DNA from: Gordonia sihwensis NBRC 108236
Lineage (GTDB): Bacteria; Actinomycetota; Actinomycetes; Mycobacteriales; Mycobacteriaceae
Assembly (NCBI RefSeq): GCF_000333035.1
Contig: NZ_BANU01000006.1
Coordinates: 124,001 to 188,000 of the forward strand
DNA: 64,000 nucleotides
Direction of reading: 5' to 3'
The first letter of the stretch is position 1. Each line of letters opens with the position of its first letter. Under the pieces are notes generated by a model. It was not told where the DNA came from and ran no database searches. It saw only the letters and a list, made by a program, of their open reading frames with translations. Below, piece by piece: positions 33,705-42,360 of the stretch. A program made the position numbers and the translations under genes.

Positions 33705-34616
33705 TCAGCCGAGAGCCGGGCGGCCGGCCACGGCGGTGACGGCATGGCCGAGCCTGCGGTGGACCGGTACGACGGCCCGCGCGGCGAACACGTCGTGACC
33801 GCGGTCTTCGATGGCGGTGAGAATCGCGCTGTACGACCGCGCGGCCGCGCAGATCGCGGGGCGCGACCGTCGGGGCAGTGAGGCGATGGCGGGCAGCGTC
33901 CGCCGGTACTGGTCGCGATTGACGGCGATCAGATGCGCCGTCGCCCGCCGCATCCGGGGGCCGGCCGTGCCCGCGGTGGCGTCGTGACGCAGCTCCTGCT
34001 CGTCGACCCCGAAGGCGCCGAGGTGGTCGAGGGGCAGGTAGATCCGATTCCGGTTCAGATCTTCGCCGACGTCACGGAGGAAGTTCGTGAGCTGGAACGC
34101 TTCGCCCAGCAGGGCTGCACCCCGGGCGGTGTCCGGATCGGGAGCCGCGCCCAGGATCGGCAGCAGTTGCAGGCCGATCACCGCGGCCGAGCCGTAGGTG
34201 TACTCGGCCAGGGCGTCGAGCGTCGCGTAGCGGTTCCGGAACAGGGGGTCGCCGGGCAGGTCCATTCGCATCGATCGGCCGAACGCCTCGAAGGTTTCGG
34301 CAGGGATCGCGAACCGGTCGACCGACTCGGCGAGCGCAGCGAGCATGTCGGCCTCGTCCCGGCTCAGACCAGCCGGCACCGGCGCCCCCGCGAGTGCGGC
34401 GGCCAGGCCGTTCTCGAGGGCGTCGAGCCGCGCCGATCGCGGCTGCGACCCACCGGCACCGTCGACGACGTCGTCGACGGTGCGTGCATAGCCGTACAAC
34501 GCGAACACCGCGCGCCGGCCGTCCACCGGCAGCAGACGCGAGGCCAGGAAGTAGGTGCGGCCGGCCGCGCGCGTGAGCGACTCGGCGAGGCGGTACCCGC
34601 GGTCGGCGTCAGCCAT
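33705..34616 (-). CDS. crtB: phytoene synthase
   Basis: Condenses two geranylgeranyl diphosphates to phytoene, the first committed carotenoid step. 303 aa with both aspartate-rich motifs: DDVVD (residues 48-52) after ALYGYARTV, and NFLRDVGEDLNRNRIYLP near residue 185. SRTYFLASRLLP-like AGRTYFLASRLLP at the start is also diagnostic. ATG 34616 lies 8 bp before the mptA stop, so the genes overlap. Last gene of a four-gene operon idsA-crtI-mptA-crtB. No cyclase gene is seen in the window, so the final carotenoid depends on genes elsewhere. Confidence 0.92.
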   Translation of the reverse strand: MADADRGYRLAESLTRAAGRTYFLASRLLPVDGRRAVFALYGYARTVDDVVDGAGGSQPRSARLDALENGLAAALAGAPVPAGLSRDEADMLAALAESVDRFAIPAETFEAFGRSMRMDLPGDPLFRNRYATLDALAEYTYGSAAVIGLQLLPILGAAPDPDTARGAALLGEAFQLTNFLRDVGEDLNRNRIYLPLDHLGAFGVDEQELRHDATAGTAGPRMRRATAHLIAVNRDQYRRTLPAIASLPRRSRPAICAAARSYSAILTAIEDRGHDVFAARAVVPVHRRLGHAVTAVAGRPALG

Positions 34617-36090
34617 GGATCAGCAGGGACCCGAGCCCCCGCAGTCTGAGCGGGTCGCGGCGGCGCAGCGAGACGGCCGCGAGAACGGCGAAGGCCAGCG
34701 CCATCAAAGTTTCGAGCGGCTTGTAGAACAGGATCGAGTCGTCCGGCTGGAAGACGATGAGATAGAAGGTGCTGACTCCGACGACCACCTGCCGCACCCA
34801 CATCGGGAGGGTGAATGCGACGGCCAGGCAGGCGACCCACGTGTAGTACCAGGGCAGGGTCGACGGTTCGAGCAGTAGCAGAGCGAGCATCGCCCATGCC
34901 ATGCCGGCCATCGCGGACCGCTCGTCGCGACGCGACCGCCACCAGAGGTACACGAGGATCAGCGCGAGTGCGACGCTGCCGATGGCCCGCGTCACCACCA
35001 GGACCGCCTGGAGGTTGAGCGTCGCGAAGGGAGCCGCGGCGTAGGTGACGATGTGCCCGACGAAGATCGGGACGGTGAACGGGTTGATGATCCGAGAGGC
35101 GTACGACAGGCCGTTCATCCATCCGAGGCCGAGGCCGAGGATCACCGTGAAGGCACCGAACACCGCGGCGGGGATCGCGCCCGTCGCGACGAAGATCGCG
35201 ACACGGTCGCGCCAGGCGATGAGCGGAGTCGGTGCCGCGGGATCGGCCGCGCGCCGCTTGCGCAGGTGGTCGAGCCAGATCCACATGACGAACGGAATCG
35301 CGATTCCCGCGGTGACCTTCACCGAGATCGCCAGGCCCAGGACCGCGAGACCCGCGACGTGCCTGCCCTCCAGCGCCAGGGCCACGCCTGCGGCCAGGAA
35401 GCCCATCATCAGCAGTTCGAGGTGTGGGCCCCCGACCAGATGGATCAGCAGCATCGGGTTCACCAGGACCAGCCAGAGCCCGAGTCGCCGGCTCGCACCG
35501 AAGTGCGCGGCGATCCGGGGCACCGCCCACATCGTCAGGAGCAGTCCGGGCAGCAGGGCGACGCGGATGGCGAACACGCCGGCGAAGACGTTGTCGCCGG
35601 TGATCCCGACGATGCCGCGCAGCAGGAGCATGAACCCGGGACTGTAGGGCGAGGTCGTGGGAGCCCAGATCTGCGCCATCGAATCGACGATCGGTCCGGG
35701 ACGGTGTGCGGGTCCGTCGGTGTAGGGATCGAATCCGTGCATCAGCACCGACGCCTGACCGAGGTAGGCGTACACGTCGCGGCTGAAGGTGGGTACCGCG
35801 AACATCAGCGGCGCGGTCCAGGCGCCGACGGTGGCCATCGTGGCGCGCAGGCTCATCCGCTCGGGGCTCCGGCCGATTCGCACCCAGGCGATGACCATCA
35901 GCGCGATCCCCGTCCAGAACGCGAAGCCGGACAGCGTCTTCCCGTGGCCGTACGTCATCGGCGCCAGGCCGAGATCGGCGAGCGTCGCGTCGTTGCGAGG
36001 AACGTCGGAGAGACCGTAGCTTCCCGCGACCACCAGCAGCACACCGAGGAACCCGAGACAGGCGTCGGGATAGCGCTTCAGGAGATTCAC
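34609..36090 (-). CDS. mptA: alpha-(1-6)-mannosyltransferase, MptA-like GT-C
   Basis: Polytopic membrane enzyme of 493 aa with about twelve helices; orthologues elongate the alpha-(1-6) mannan core of lipomannan using polyprenyl-phosphate mannose. It shows the GT-C periplasmic motif FSRDVYAYLGQASVLMHGFDPY with acidic Asp, then IWAPTTSPYSPGF and LVNPMLLIHLVGGPHLE. GTG 36090 overlaps the crtI stop (GTGA). In M. tuberculosis the order is idsA2-mptA; here crtI lies between them and crtB follows, so a lipoglycan gene is enclosed in a carotenoid operon. A carotenoid-glycosylation role is an alternative, but the family is lipid-linked-mannose dependent. Confidence 0.85.
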   Translation of the reverse strand: MNLLKRYPDACLGFLGVLLVVAGSYGLSDVPRNDATLADLGLAPMTYGHGKTLSGFAFWTGIALMVIAWVRIGRSPERMSLRATMATVGAWTAPLMFAVPTFSRDVYAYLGQASVLMHGFDPYTDGPAHRPGPIVDSMAQIWAPTTSPYSPGFMLLLRGIVGITGDNVFAGVFAIRVALLPGLLLTMWAVPRIAAHFGASRRLGLWLVLVNPMLLIHLVGGPHLELLMMGFLAAGVALALEGRHVAGLAVLGLAISVKVTAGIAIPFVMWIWLDHLRKRRAADPAAPTPLIAWRDRVAIFVATGAIPAAVFGAFTVILGLGLGWMNGLSYASRIINPFTVPIFVGHIVTYAAAPFATLNLQAVLVVTRAIGSVALALILVYLWWRSRRDERSAMAGMAWAMLALLLLEPSTLPWYYTWVACLAVAFTLPMWVRQVVVGVSTFYLIVFQPDDSILFYKPLETLMALAFAVLAAVSLRRRDPLRLRGLGSLLIHG

Positions 36091-37622
36091 GACCGCCCCC
36101 CGTGTCCGTTCCGGCCACGCAGGTAGTCGTCGATCCGCGCCGCGGCGAGCCCGCCGGACACGAGCACGGGCGGGATGCCGACTCCGGGCACGGTCGCGCT
36201 GCCGCCCAGAGCCAGGTTCGGCACACCCCGCCAGCGGTTGGGCGTGCGCAGCGGGCCGGTCTGCGCGACGGTGTGAGCCGCGGAGAACGGCGTCCCCGCG
36301 GGCAGACCCGATCGCAGCCAGGTCAGCGGGTGGTCGATCCGGAGCACGGTCATCGAGGACAGACCCGGGTAGCCGCGGGACTCCAGGACGCCGAGGAACT
36401 CGGCGGTGTACGGCTCGGCGAGCACATCCCACGGCAGATCGGCCGAGACCAGATTCGGTGTCGGCGCGAGAACCGACACCGACTCGGATCCGTCGGCCAC
36501 GAATGTCTCCGGATCGGTGGCCGCAGACCGGGTGATCAGGAACGATCCGTCGCCCATCAGTCGGCCCGGGCGAGCGGTGAGGTCGGCGAAGGTGTCGGTC
36601 CACGCGGCGCCGAAGTCGAGAGTGTGATGGCCGGACCGCCAGCCCGCGGTGGTCCCGGCCGGCAGCACGCCGTGCACCACCACGGCGCTCGGCGAGTAGC
36701 GCAGAGTCCGCAGGCGGCGCTCGTCGTGCAACAGTTCGGCGACCGCGTCGCGTTCGAGTGTCGCGACCACCGCGTCGGCGGCGAGCCGCTGGTCGCCGAC
36801 GAGCACACCCGAGGCGGAGCCGTCGGTCCGGCGCAGAATCCGGTCGACGCGTGCTCCGTACTCGATCCGCACGCCGGCGTCGGCCAGTGCGCGCTCGAGG
36901 ACCCGGCCGATGCGGCCCATGCCGCCCGCGGGAGCACAGAGGCCGCGGCCGATGTCCATATCCGCGATGATGGCGTAGATCGCCCGCGCGCGGTGGGGTG
37001 GAACGCCGGCGTAGAGCGCCTGGAAGGTGAACGCCCGCTGAACCCTGGGGTCGGAGACGAATCGACCCACGGCGGCGGTGAGGCCGCCGAGCGCGCCGAG
37101 CCGGACCAGGTTCGCGGCGGCGGCGCGCGTGCGCGGTCCGGTCAGGTCGGCCAGGCCGTCGTAGTTGCGGTCGATGAAGACGTCGAACTCGGCATCGTAG
37201 ACGCGGCGCAGCCAGGTCAGCAGGTCGCGAGTACCGTCGGCGGCCTCGGTCCCGAACACCTGCTCGACGGCGGCGGGGATGGCCGCGGGCTCGCGCGGTA
37301 TCGCCAGCGACGAGCCGTCGGCGTAGTTCATGACGTAACTCGGGTCCACCGGGCGCAGGGCCAGCCGCTCCAGGGCCTGCTCGCGGTCGACGCCGACGGC
37401 GGTGAGTGCGTCGACGATCAACTCGGGCATGGTGAGAACCGTTGCACCCGTGTCGAATCGGTGACCCGAGATGGTCTCGGTGCGCACCAGGCCGCCGGGG
37501 GAGTCGGTGGCCTCCAAGACTGTCACCTCGTGTCCGCGGGCGCGCAGGTGGGCCGCGGCGGTCAATCCCGACAGCCCCGCTCCGATGACGACGACGTGCG
37601 AATCAGCGGTCATGGCCGTCAC
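36087..37622 (-). CDS. crtI: phytoene desaturase
   Basis: FAD enzyme that introduces double bonds into phytoene. The 511-aa protein has an N-terminal dinucleotide-binding motif VVVIGAGLSGLTAAAHLRARGHEVTVLEA and the CrtI signature near the C-terminus (NLALGGSATVPGVGIPPVLVSGGLAAARI). The start GTG 37622 overlaps the idsA stop (GTGA); ATG 37613 is an alternative three codons later. Its stop in turn overlaps the mptA start. The number of desaturations, and so whether the product is lycopene or neurosporene, cannot be told from sequence. Confidence 0.92.
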   Translation of the reverse strand: MTAMTADSHVVVIGAGLSGLTAAAHLRARGHEVTVLEATDSPGGLVRTETISGHRFDTGATVLTMPELIVDALTAVGVDREQALERLALRPVDPSYVMNYADGSSLAIPREPAAIPAAVEQVFGTEAADGTRDLLTWLRRVYDAEFDVFIDRNYDGLADLTGPRTRAAAANLVRLGALGGLTAAVGRFVSDPRVQRAFTFQALYAGVPPHRARAIYAIIADMDIGRGLCAPAGGMGRIGRVLERALADAGVRIEYGARVDRILRRTDGSASGVLVGDQRLAADAVVATLERDAVAELLHDERRLRTLRYSPSAVVVHGVLPAGTTAGWRSGHHTLDFGAAWTDTFADLTARPGRLMGDGSFLITRSAATDPETFVADGSESVSVLAPTPNLVSADLPWDVLAEPYTAEFLGVLESRGYPGLSSMTVLRIDHPLTWLRSGLPAGTPFSAAHTVAQTGPLRTPNRWRGVPNLALGGSATVPGVGIPPVLVSGGLAAARIDDYLRGRNGHGGRS

Positions 37623-38713
37623 CGCCGTCGATGGGTGATTCGGCGGGCCATCCAGGTCAGATCGGCGCGCGCGGACTCTCCGGCATCCAGTCCGTCGATG
37701 CCGGCCAGGGCCGCGTCGAGGCGTTCGTCGATCTGTCTCTCGATCTCGGTGAGTGCGCCGGATTCGGTCAGGACGTCGCGCGCCGCGGTCAGCTCCGCCT
37801 CCGACAGCGAACGGCCGAGGCTGTCGCGCAGCAGATCTCGGCCGGCCGCCGACGCGCGCTGCAGACCCTCGGCCAGGAGTGCGGTGCGCTTGCCTTCGAC
37901 GAGGTCGTCACCGGACGGCTTCCCGGTCTCCGCGGGGTCTCCGAATACACCGAGGACGTCGTCGCGCAGTTGGAAGGCGACGCCGAGATCGAGCCCGATG
38001 CGATGCAGTGAGCGTGACAACTCGTCCTCGGCCCCGGACAGCGCCGCACCGAGCTGGAGCGGCCGGGCCACCGTGTACGCGGCCGTCTTGTACTCCATCA
38101 CCCGGTACGCGGCGGTCACTGACTCGTCGCCGGACGACTCGTTGGTGATGTCGAGGAGCTGACCGCCGAGCACCTCGGTCCGCATCTGAGACCACAGAAC
38201 GGCCACCGGCCGCGGCAGCGGATGCGGATCGGCGGGACCGCCGTCGGCGGGAGTGATGCCGTGCACGAGGTCGTCGGCCCAGGCCAGTGCCAGATCGCCC
38301 AGCAGGATGGCCGCCGAGACGCCGTAGTGCGCGGGGTCGCCGGCGAACCCCCGGTCGCCGTGCAGGGCCTCGAACCGGCGGTGGACGGTCGGGCGGCCGC
38401 GCCGCGTGTCGGAGCGGTCGAGGATGTCGTCGTGGATGAGGGCGCAGGCCTGGATCAACTCGATCGCGGCGCCGACCCGCAATGCCGTCGACTCCCCGGG
38501 GCCGGTGTCGGCGGCCGCTTCGGGGCCGCATCGCCAGCCGGCGTAGACGAACAGCGGCCGCACCCGTTTGCCGCCCGACAGCACGAAGTCGGCGAGCACG
38601 TCGCCGGCCTCCGCGACCGCGGGGTAGATGTCGTCGAGCGCAGGCCGGCCGGAGTCGAAGAACGCCGTCAGGATCTCGTCGACCGCGGCGGGCACGTGCG
38701 CAATGTTGACCAC
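37619..38713 (-). CDS. idsA: polyprenyl (geranylgeranyl) diphosphate synthase
   Basis: Builds geranylgeranyl diphosphate, substrate of CrtB. The 364-aa protein has the first aspartate-rich motif in ALIHDDILDRSDTRRGRPTVH and the second in FQLRDDVLGVFGDPAETGKPSGDD, plus GGKRVRPLFVYAG for diphosphate binding. It is the counterpart of Rv2173 (idsA2). GTG 38713 lies 8 nt behind TAACCT; the very long open frame upstream overlaps metF in antisense and is not coding. First gene of the four-gene carotenoid/mannosyltransferase operon. Chain length C20 is inferred from the neighbouring crt genes. Confidence 0.9.
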   Translation of the reverse strand: MVNIAHVPAAVDEILTAFFDSGRPALDDIYPAVAEAGDVLADFVLSGGKRVRPLFVYAGWRCGPEAAADTGPGESTALRVGAAIELIQACALIHDDILDRSDTRRGRPTVHRRFEALHGDRGFAGDPAHYGVSAAILLGDLALAWADDLVHGITPADGGPADPHPLPRPVAVLWSQMRTEVLGGQLLDITNESSGDESVTAAYRVMEYKTAAYTVARPLQLGAALSGAEDELSRSLHRIGLDLGVAFQLRDDVLGVFGDPAETGKPSGDDLVEGKRTALLAEGLQRASAAGRDLLRDSLGRSLSEAELTAARDVLTESGALTEIERQIDERLDAALAGIDGLDAGESARADLTWMARRITHRRR

Positions 38714-38721
38714 GACTGGCA

Positions 38722-38727
38722 AGGTTA
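38722..38727 (-). promoter_or_regulatory. -10 box, leaderless start of the idsA-crt operon
   Basis: Minus-strand TAACCT, 8 nt before GTG 38713. Confidence 0.5.
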
Positions 38728-38823
38728 CCGGTCCTCGTCGATAGCCCGGCCACGCGCCGCAGCGGCGGTGATCGCGGGCACAGCCGCGGTATCGGCGGCC
38801 GCGGGCCGCTCGCCGGGTGTCCG

Positions 38824-38829
38824 TATGAT
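38824..38829 (+). promoter_or_regulatory. -10 box, leaderless start of metF
   Basis: TATGAT, 7 nt before GTG 38837; close to the consensus TATAAT. Confidence 0.6.
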
Positions 38830-38836
38830 GACTGGG

Positions 38837-39811
38837 GTGACCGATCCGATCAGTACCGACTCCGACGTCCGCGCCCGCCCGGGGCAGTCGGTCGTGGAGC
38901 GTCTGGCCGACCCGCACTCCGGGCCGGTGCCGTTCTCCGTCGAGTTCTTCCCACCGCGCGACGCCGCCGAGGAGGCGCGACTGTGGCGTGCGGTCCGGAT
39001 CTTCGAACGAATGAACCCGGCCTTCGTGTCGATGACCTACGGTGCGGGCGGATCGACCCGCGACCGGACCGTGCGCATCGCGGGCGAACTCGCGACCGAG
39101 ACCACGCTGCTGACCGTCGCGCATCTGACCGCGGTCAACCACAGCGTCGACGAACTCCGCGGCCTGGTGGGCGCGTACGCCGACAAGGGCATCGTCAACC
39201 TGCTCGCCCTGCGCGGTGATCCGCCCGGTGATCCGCTCGGTGAGTGGGTCAAGCACCCGGAAGGCGTGGCGTACGCCGAAGAACTGGTGCGCCTGATCGG
39301 AGAACTCGGCGACTTCCACGTGGGCGTCGCGTCGTTCCCCGAAGGTCACCACCGCGCGCCCAATCTCGCCGCCGACACCGGAAATCTGGTGCGGAAGCTG
39401 CGGGCGGGCGCGGAGTACTCGGTGACGCAGATGTTCTTCGACGTCGACGACTTCCTCCGCCTGCGCGACCGTATCGCCGCCGCCGATCCCGAGCAGGGCG
39501 CCAAGCCGCTGATCCCGGGGATGATGCCGATCACCTCGCTGGCCTCGGCGCGCAGGATGACCGAGCTGTCCGGCAGCAAGATCCCCCCGGCGGTCGAGGA
39601 ACGGCTAGCGAAGGCGGCGGGCGACGGACCGGAGGAGAATCGGGCCGACGTGCGTGCGGTCGGCATCGACCTGTGCACGGAGGCCTCGTTGCGGCTCATC
39701 TCCGAAGGGGTGCCGTGCCTGCACTTCTGCAGCCTCAACTTCGCGAAGGCGACCAGCGAGGTGCTCGAGCGCATCGGCATCGACACGCGCGGGGCGCTGG
39801 CCGGCGTCTGA
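38837..39811 (+). CDS. metF: 5,10-methylenetetrahydrofolate reductase
   Basis: Reduces methylene-THF to methyl-THF for methionine synthesis. The 324-aa TIM-barrel protein shows FSVEFFPPRDAAEE with the catalytic Glu, FVSMTYGAGGSTRDRT, LLALRGDPPGD and YSVTQMFFDVDDF. It aligns with Rv2172c, an unusual mycobacterial MTHFR; the insert YLERLA-like SKIPPAVEERLAKAA follows the usual place. GTG 38837 lies behind a strong leaderless promoter; the open frame to the left is antisense to idsA. Divergent from the carotenoid operon, convergent with lppM. Confidence 0.93.
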   Translation: MTDPISTDSDVRARPGQSVVERLADPHSGPVPFSVEFFPPRDAAEEARLWRAVRIFERMNPAFVSMTYGAGGSTRDRTVRIAGELATETTLLTVAHLTAVNHSVDELRGLVGAYADKGIVNLLALRGDPPGDPLGEWVKHPEGVAYAEELVRLIGELGDFHVGVASFPEGHHRAPNLAADTGNLVRKLRAGAEYSVTQMFFDVDDFLRLRDRIAAADPEQGAKPLIPGMMPITSLASARRMTELSGSKIPPAVEERLAKAAGDGPEENRADVRAVGIDLCTEASLRLISEGVPCLHFCSLNFAKATSEVLERIGIDTRGALAGV

Positions 39812-39853
39812 GACGTGCGGTCCGCCGGAGAGGGCGACCGCGCGCGGACGGCG

Positions 39854-40672
39854 TCAGTCGGCGCCGCGCCCGGATGTCTCGCGCTCGGGCTTCGGGGACT
39901 CCTCGTCGGACTGCGGCGCCTCGGGCTTGCGCTTCGGGCGTCCCGGACGGGGTGAGCGGTCCCGATTCTGGTAGGCCGCGTACACGACCATCGCGACGAT
40001 GATCGCGCACAGCAGGAACATGAACCAGGTCCAACTGGGCACGGCGGCGGTCGCCGGATCCGCGTACTCCGAATCGGCCTGCAGGTCGACGTTCTGTCCC
40101 GGGGTGGGCGTCCAGACCACCGTGTCGTCGCCCGCCTGATGACCGTTGGTCGCGACCACCTCACCGCCGAACGTGATCGACAGGGAGAAGTACACGCTGC
40201 CGGGATCGGCGTCCGTCAGCGAGGCCGAGCCGCGGAAACGGACGATGTCGCCGCTGCGGGACGATTTGAGATGGACCGTCGCGGACGGGTCGGGGAGGGC
40301 GGCGGCGATGATGTCGCCGAGCTGGCTGAACTGACCCGCAGAGAGTCTGTCGAAGGTGAGCTCGGAACCGACCTTGCCGTCGGGCGACGGCGCGGCCTGT
40401 CCGCCGGGGCGCGAACTCTGCGTCGACGGGGCGGGTACGGCACTGCTCTCATCCGACTTCTCCGGGAAGTCGGTGGTCCAGACCTGGCCGCTGAGCGAGG
40501 CCGGGATGTCGAAGGACGGCTTCTGCGGATGCTGATCCGGTGACGTGGCGATGATGACCGTGCCGGAGAACTGGTCGCCGACCGTGGTCGACTTGGTGAG
40601 ACAACCGGTGAGCACGGGGATCAGTGCCAACAGTCCGGCTAGGGCGAGCGCGGTGCGGCGGAACGAGGTCAC
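39854..40672 (-). CDS. lppM: LppM family lipoprotein
   Basis: 272 aa. The signal peptide ends LTGC (Cys near residue 24), giving a lipidated protein. A surface-exposed beta-rich domain follows (DQFSGTVIIATS, SVYFSLSITFGGEVVATNG). A C-terminal helix (AVPSWTWFMFLLCAIIVAMVVYAAY) and a basic cytoplasmic tail (RPGRPKRKPEAPQ) end it, so it is anchored at both ends. A long Ser/Pro/Gly-rich insert interrupts the domain. The layout matches Rv2171 (LppM), implicated in phagosome interaction in M. tuberculosis. GTG 40672 is chosen to leave a normal signal peptide; the 16 codons above are not signal-like. Confidence 0.85.
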   Translation of the reverse strand: MTSFRRTALALAGLLALIPVLTGCLTKSTTVGDQFSGTVIIATSPDQHPQKPSFDIPASLSGQVWTTDFPEKSDESSAVPAPSTQSSRPGGQAAPSPDGKVGSELTFDRLSAGQFSQLGDIIAAALPDPSATVHLKSSRSGDIVRFRGSASLTDADPGSVYFSLSITFGGEVVATNGHQAGDDTVVWTPTPGQNVDLQADSEYADPATAAVPSWTWFMFLLCAIIVAMVVYAAYQNRDRSPRPGRPKRKPEAPQSDEESPKPERETSGRGAD

Positions 40673-40750
40673 CGACTCATCGTGCCAGAAGAGATGCGCC
40701 AACCTGCGCAGTGTCGTCATCGGTGCGTCGGACGGACCGCGGGCGGCCGG

Positions 40751-41419
40751 TCATCGCGGCGGGGGACCGGCGTCCGGAAGAGGGAGCGGGCGTCCGAGGA
40801 AGGCGAACGGCCGGGCGTCTCCGGCGAAGGTGAAGTGCCGCAGGACATCCTCGAAGCCGAGGCGGCGGTAGAGGCCCCAGGCGCGATTGGCCTCACCCTG
40901 GACTTCGGGCGTCGAGAGGAGGACCTTGCTCTCCGGTCTGCCCGAGAGCAGCGATGTCAGGAGCCGTTGGCCGACGCCGCGGCCCTGACCGGCCGGATGC
41001 ACATGCAGTTCGGTGAGTTCGAAGTAGTCGCGCATGAACTCGCGCGCGTCGGCGGGCCGGGTTCCGGCCTGTAGCAGTCCCGAATACAGCTGGCGGTTCC
41101 ACCACTGGTCCGGTGCACCGCGGTAGCCGTACGCCACCCCGACGAGGATCTCGCGATCCGAGAGCGCCAGCGGTGCGCGCACGCGCAGCCGGGAGTACGT
41201 GGGCCGGAGCGAGTCGAGCGCGGACAGCGTCGCGAACGCGCCGAAAGCCGACCACCCGGGGCGCGCGATGTGATCGCGCCACAGCGGCAACCGGTGGGCT
41301 TCGCTTCCGCGGGGGTAGTGCATGGCGGTGATGTAGGTGTGCACAGCGGGATCGAGCCACAGGTGTGCCAGATCGGCCGGGAGGGGCGCGACGCGGATCG
41401 GGGAGGCGTCCAGTGACAT
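40751..41419 (-). CDS. GNAT-family acetyltransferase (Rv2170 family)
   Basis: 222 aa. The acetyl-CoA-binding core is in the second half: ELTELHVHPAGQGRGVGQRLLTSLL (Q/RxxGxG/A loop) followed by NRAWGLYRRLGFEDVLRHF. The N-terminal half (LAHLWLDPAVHTYITAMHYPRGS) is specific to the Rv2170 family, one member of which has been linked to isoniazid acetylation or lysine modification. ATG 41419 has GAAGGG before it. Shares the 337-bp upstream region with the divergent HEPN gene; that region holds a LexA box reading away from this gene. Substrate unknown. Confidence 0.85.
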   Translation of the reverse strand: MSLDASPIRVAPLPADLAHLWLDPAVHTYITAMHYPRGSEAHRLPLWRDHIARPGWSAFGAFATLSALDSLRPTYSRLRVRAPLALSDREILVGVAYGYRGAPDQWWNRQLYSGLLQAGTRPADAREFMRDYFELTELHVHPAGQGRGVGQRLLTSLLSGRPESKVLLSTPEVQGEANRAWGLYRRLGFEDVLRHFTFAGDARPFAFLGRPLPLPDAGPPPR

Positions 41420-41513
41420 GCCCGTTCCCTTCGTCGTCGGCTCGATTCGTCTGCGGCTGCCAGACTCTGGGAGCGTAGCGGCACTTGCCCATCGGCGTTC
41501 ACACCGGCTACGG

Positions 41514-41545
41514 TTGACGCCTGTCGAACTGATGTTCGTATCGGT
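41514..41545 (+). promoter_or_regulatory. LexA (SOS) box inside a promoter
   Basis: TCGAACTGATGTTCGT at 41524-41539 has the CGAAC-N4-GTTCG palindrome of the actinobacterial SOS box. It lies between TTGACG (41514-41519) and a -10-like GTATCG/TATCGG at 41539-41545, so LexA binding would block RNA polymerase. The transcript would run rightwards through a hairpin (41557-41591) towards the HEPN gene. The -10 is weak. The rest of the 337-bp gap 41420-41756 shows no convincing gene. Confidence 0.65.
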
Positions 41546-41556
41546 TGGGCGGTCCA

Positions 41557-41591
41557 GTGGCCCGGCGATGGGGAAGACATCGCCGGGCCAC
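41557..41591 (+). other. perfect 14-bp hairpin just after the SOS promoter
   Basis: Arms 41557-41570 (GTGGCCCGGCGATG) and 41578-41591 are exact complements with a 7-nt loop. A smaller palindrome (CACCGATCATCGGTG) abuts it. There is no T-run, so it is either a structured 5' end or a poor terminator. Confidence 0.6.
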
Positions 41592-41756
41592 CGATCATCG
41601 GTGACGGGGTCCGCTGTCGAAGTCTTCGCGGGAGTGCCGGCGCCGTGCGACGGCCGGCCGTCGGGCCCGTCGTCGCAACACCTTCTTTGTCGTACCCCTC
41701 TGTCATGGTGTCGTCACGAGCCCGACAGAGCCGGGCGCCGACACGGAGGAGTTGGG

Positions 41757-42290
41757 ATGGAGCGGTCAGCAGAACGGTCCGGGCGGCAGTTCGCCGGGTT
41801 GCATCTCGCACCCGCCCCGTCGGTGTCCGGTGCACAAGCCGATCACGGAGTCGACCCGCACGTGGTGCACCGCAGCCGCGATCTCCTGGATCGGGCAGAG
41901 GACCTGTTCGAGCAGGCGGCGTCGGTGGACGACGACGGGGCCGAGCGATTCCGGCTGTTCTATCTCGCGGCGATCCGAGCCGCCGGCGCGGTGCTGGAGA
42001 TCTACGAGCCCTCGGGCCGCGTCCGCCGACGCCGCGGTGCGGCGGACGCGTGGAGTCGGATCAAGGAGCGTGCTCCCCAGTGCCGGGAACTCGCCGACTA
42101 TTTCGGCGAACTCTCGACCATGCGCTCGCACGTCGAGGCGGGGCTGGTGCGCGCCGTCGATTCCACGTTCTGCGCGCGCGTGGAGCGCCGTGCGGTCGCG
42201 TTCCTGGACGTGGCCGACGCGACGCTGCTGGCGTACGAGCAGGGGAAGCTCACCTCGAAGCGTCCGGCGGCGCGCGGAACCGTCGCTTGA
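41757..42290 (+). CDS. SAV_6107-type HEPN domain protein
   Basis: 177 aa, all-helical. The core HRSRDLLDRAEDLFEQAASVDDDGAERFRLFYLAAIRAAGAVLEIYE and TFCARVERRAVAFLDVADATLLAYEQ resembles the SAV_6107-like HEPN family common in actinobacteria, often found near mraZ. The Rx4-6H ribonuclease motif of toxic HEPN proteins is not evident, so nuclease activity is doubtful. ATG 41757 has GGAGGAG close in front and is preferred over ATG 41568 in the same frame. The nearest upstream promoter contains a LexA box, so it may be induced by DNA damage; this is an inference. Confidence 0.75.
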   Translation: MERSAERSGRQFAGLHLAPAPSVSGAQADHGVDPHVVHRSRDLLDRAEDLFEQAASVDDDGAERFRLFYLAAIRAAGAVLEIYEPSGRVRRRRGAADAWSRIKERAPQCRELADYFGELSTMRSHVEAGLVRAVDSTFCARVERRAVAFLDVADATLLAYEQGKLTSKRPAARGTVA

Positions 42291-42360
42291 GTGCGCGGGA
42301 TGATCGGCGTGATTGTGAACGCATCGTCGGCCAATGGTGGTCGAAGGGCGCTCGGGCTCG

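Noticed and set aside
38714-39352. N-terminal extension of the idsA frame
   Set aside because: Antisense to metF; the leaderless promoter and the family start place translation at 38713.
39812-39853. Terminator between metF and lppM
   Set aside because: Only a weak, interrupted GC dyad is present; not enough to call.
41568-41756. 63-residue N-terminal extension of the HEPN protein
   Set aside because: ATG 41568 lies inside the hairpin and lacks a Shine-Dalgarno; ATG 41757 has a strong one.
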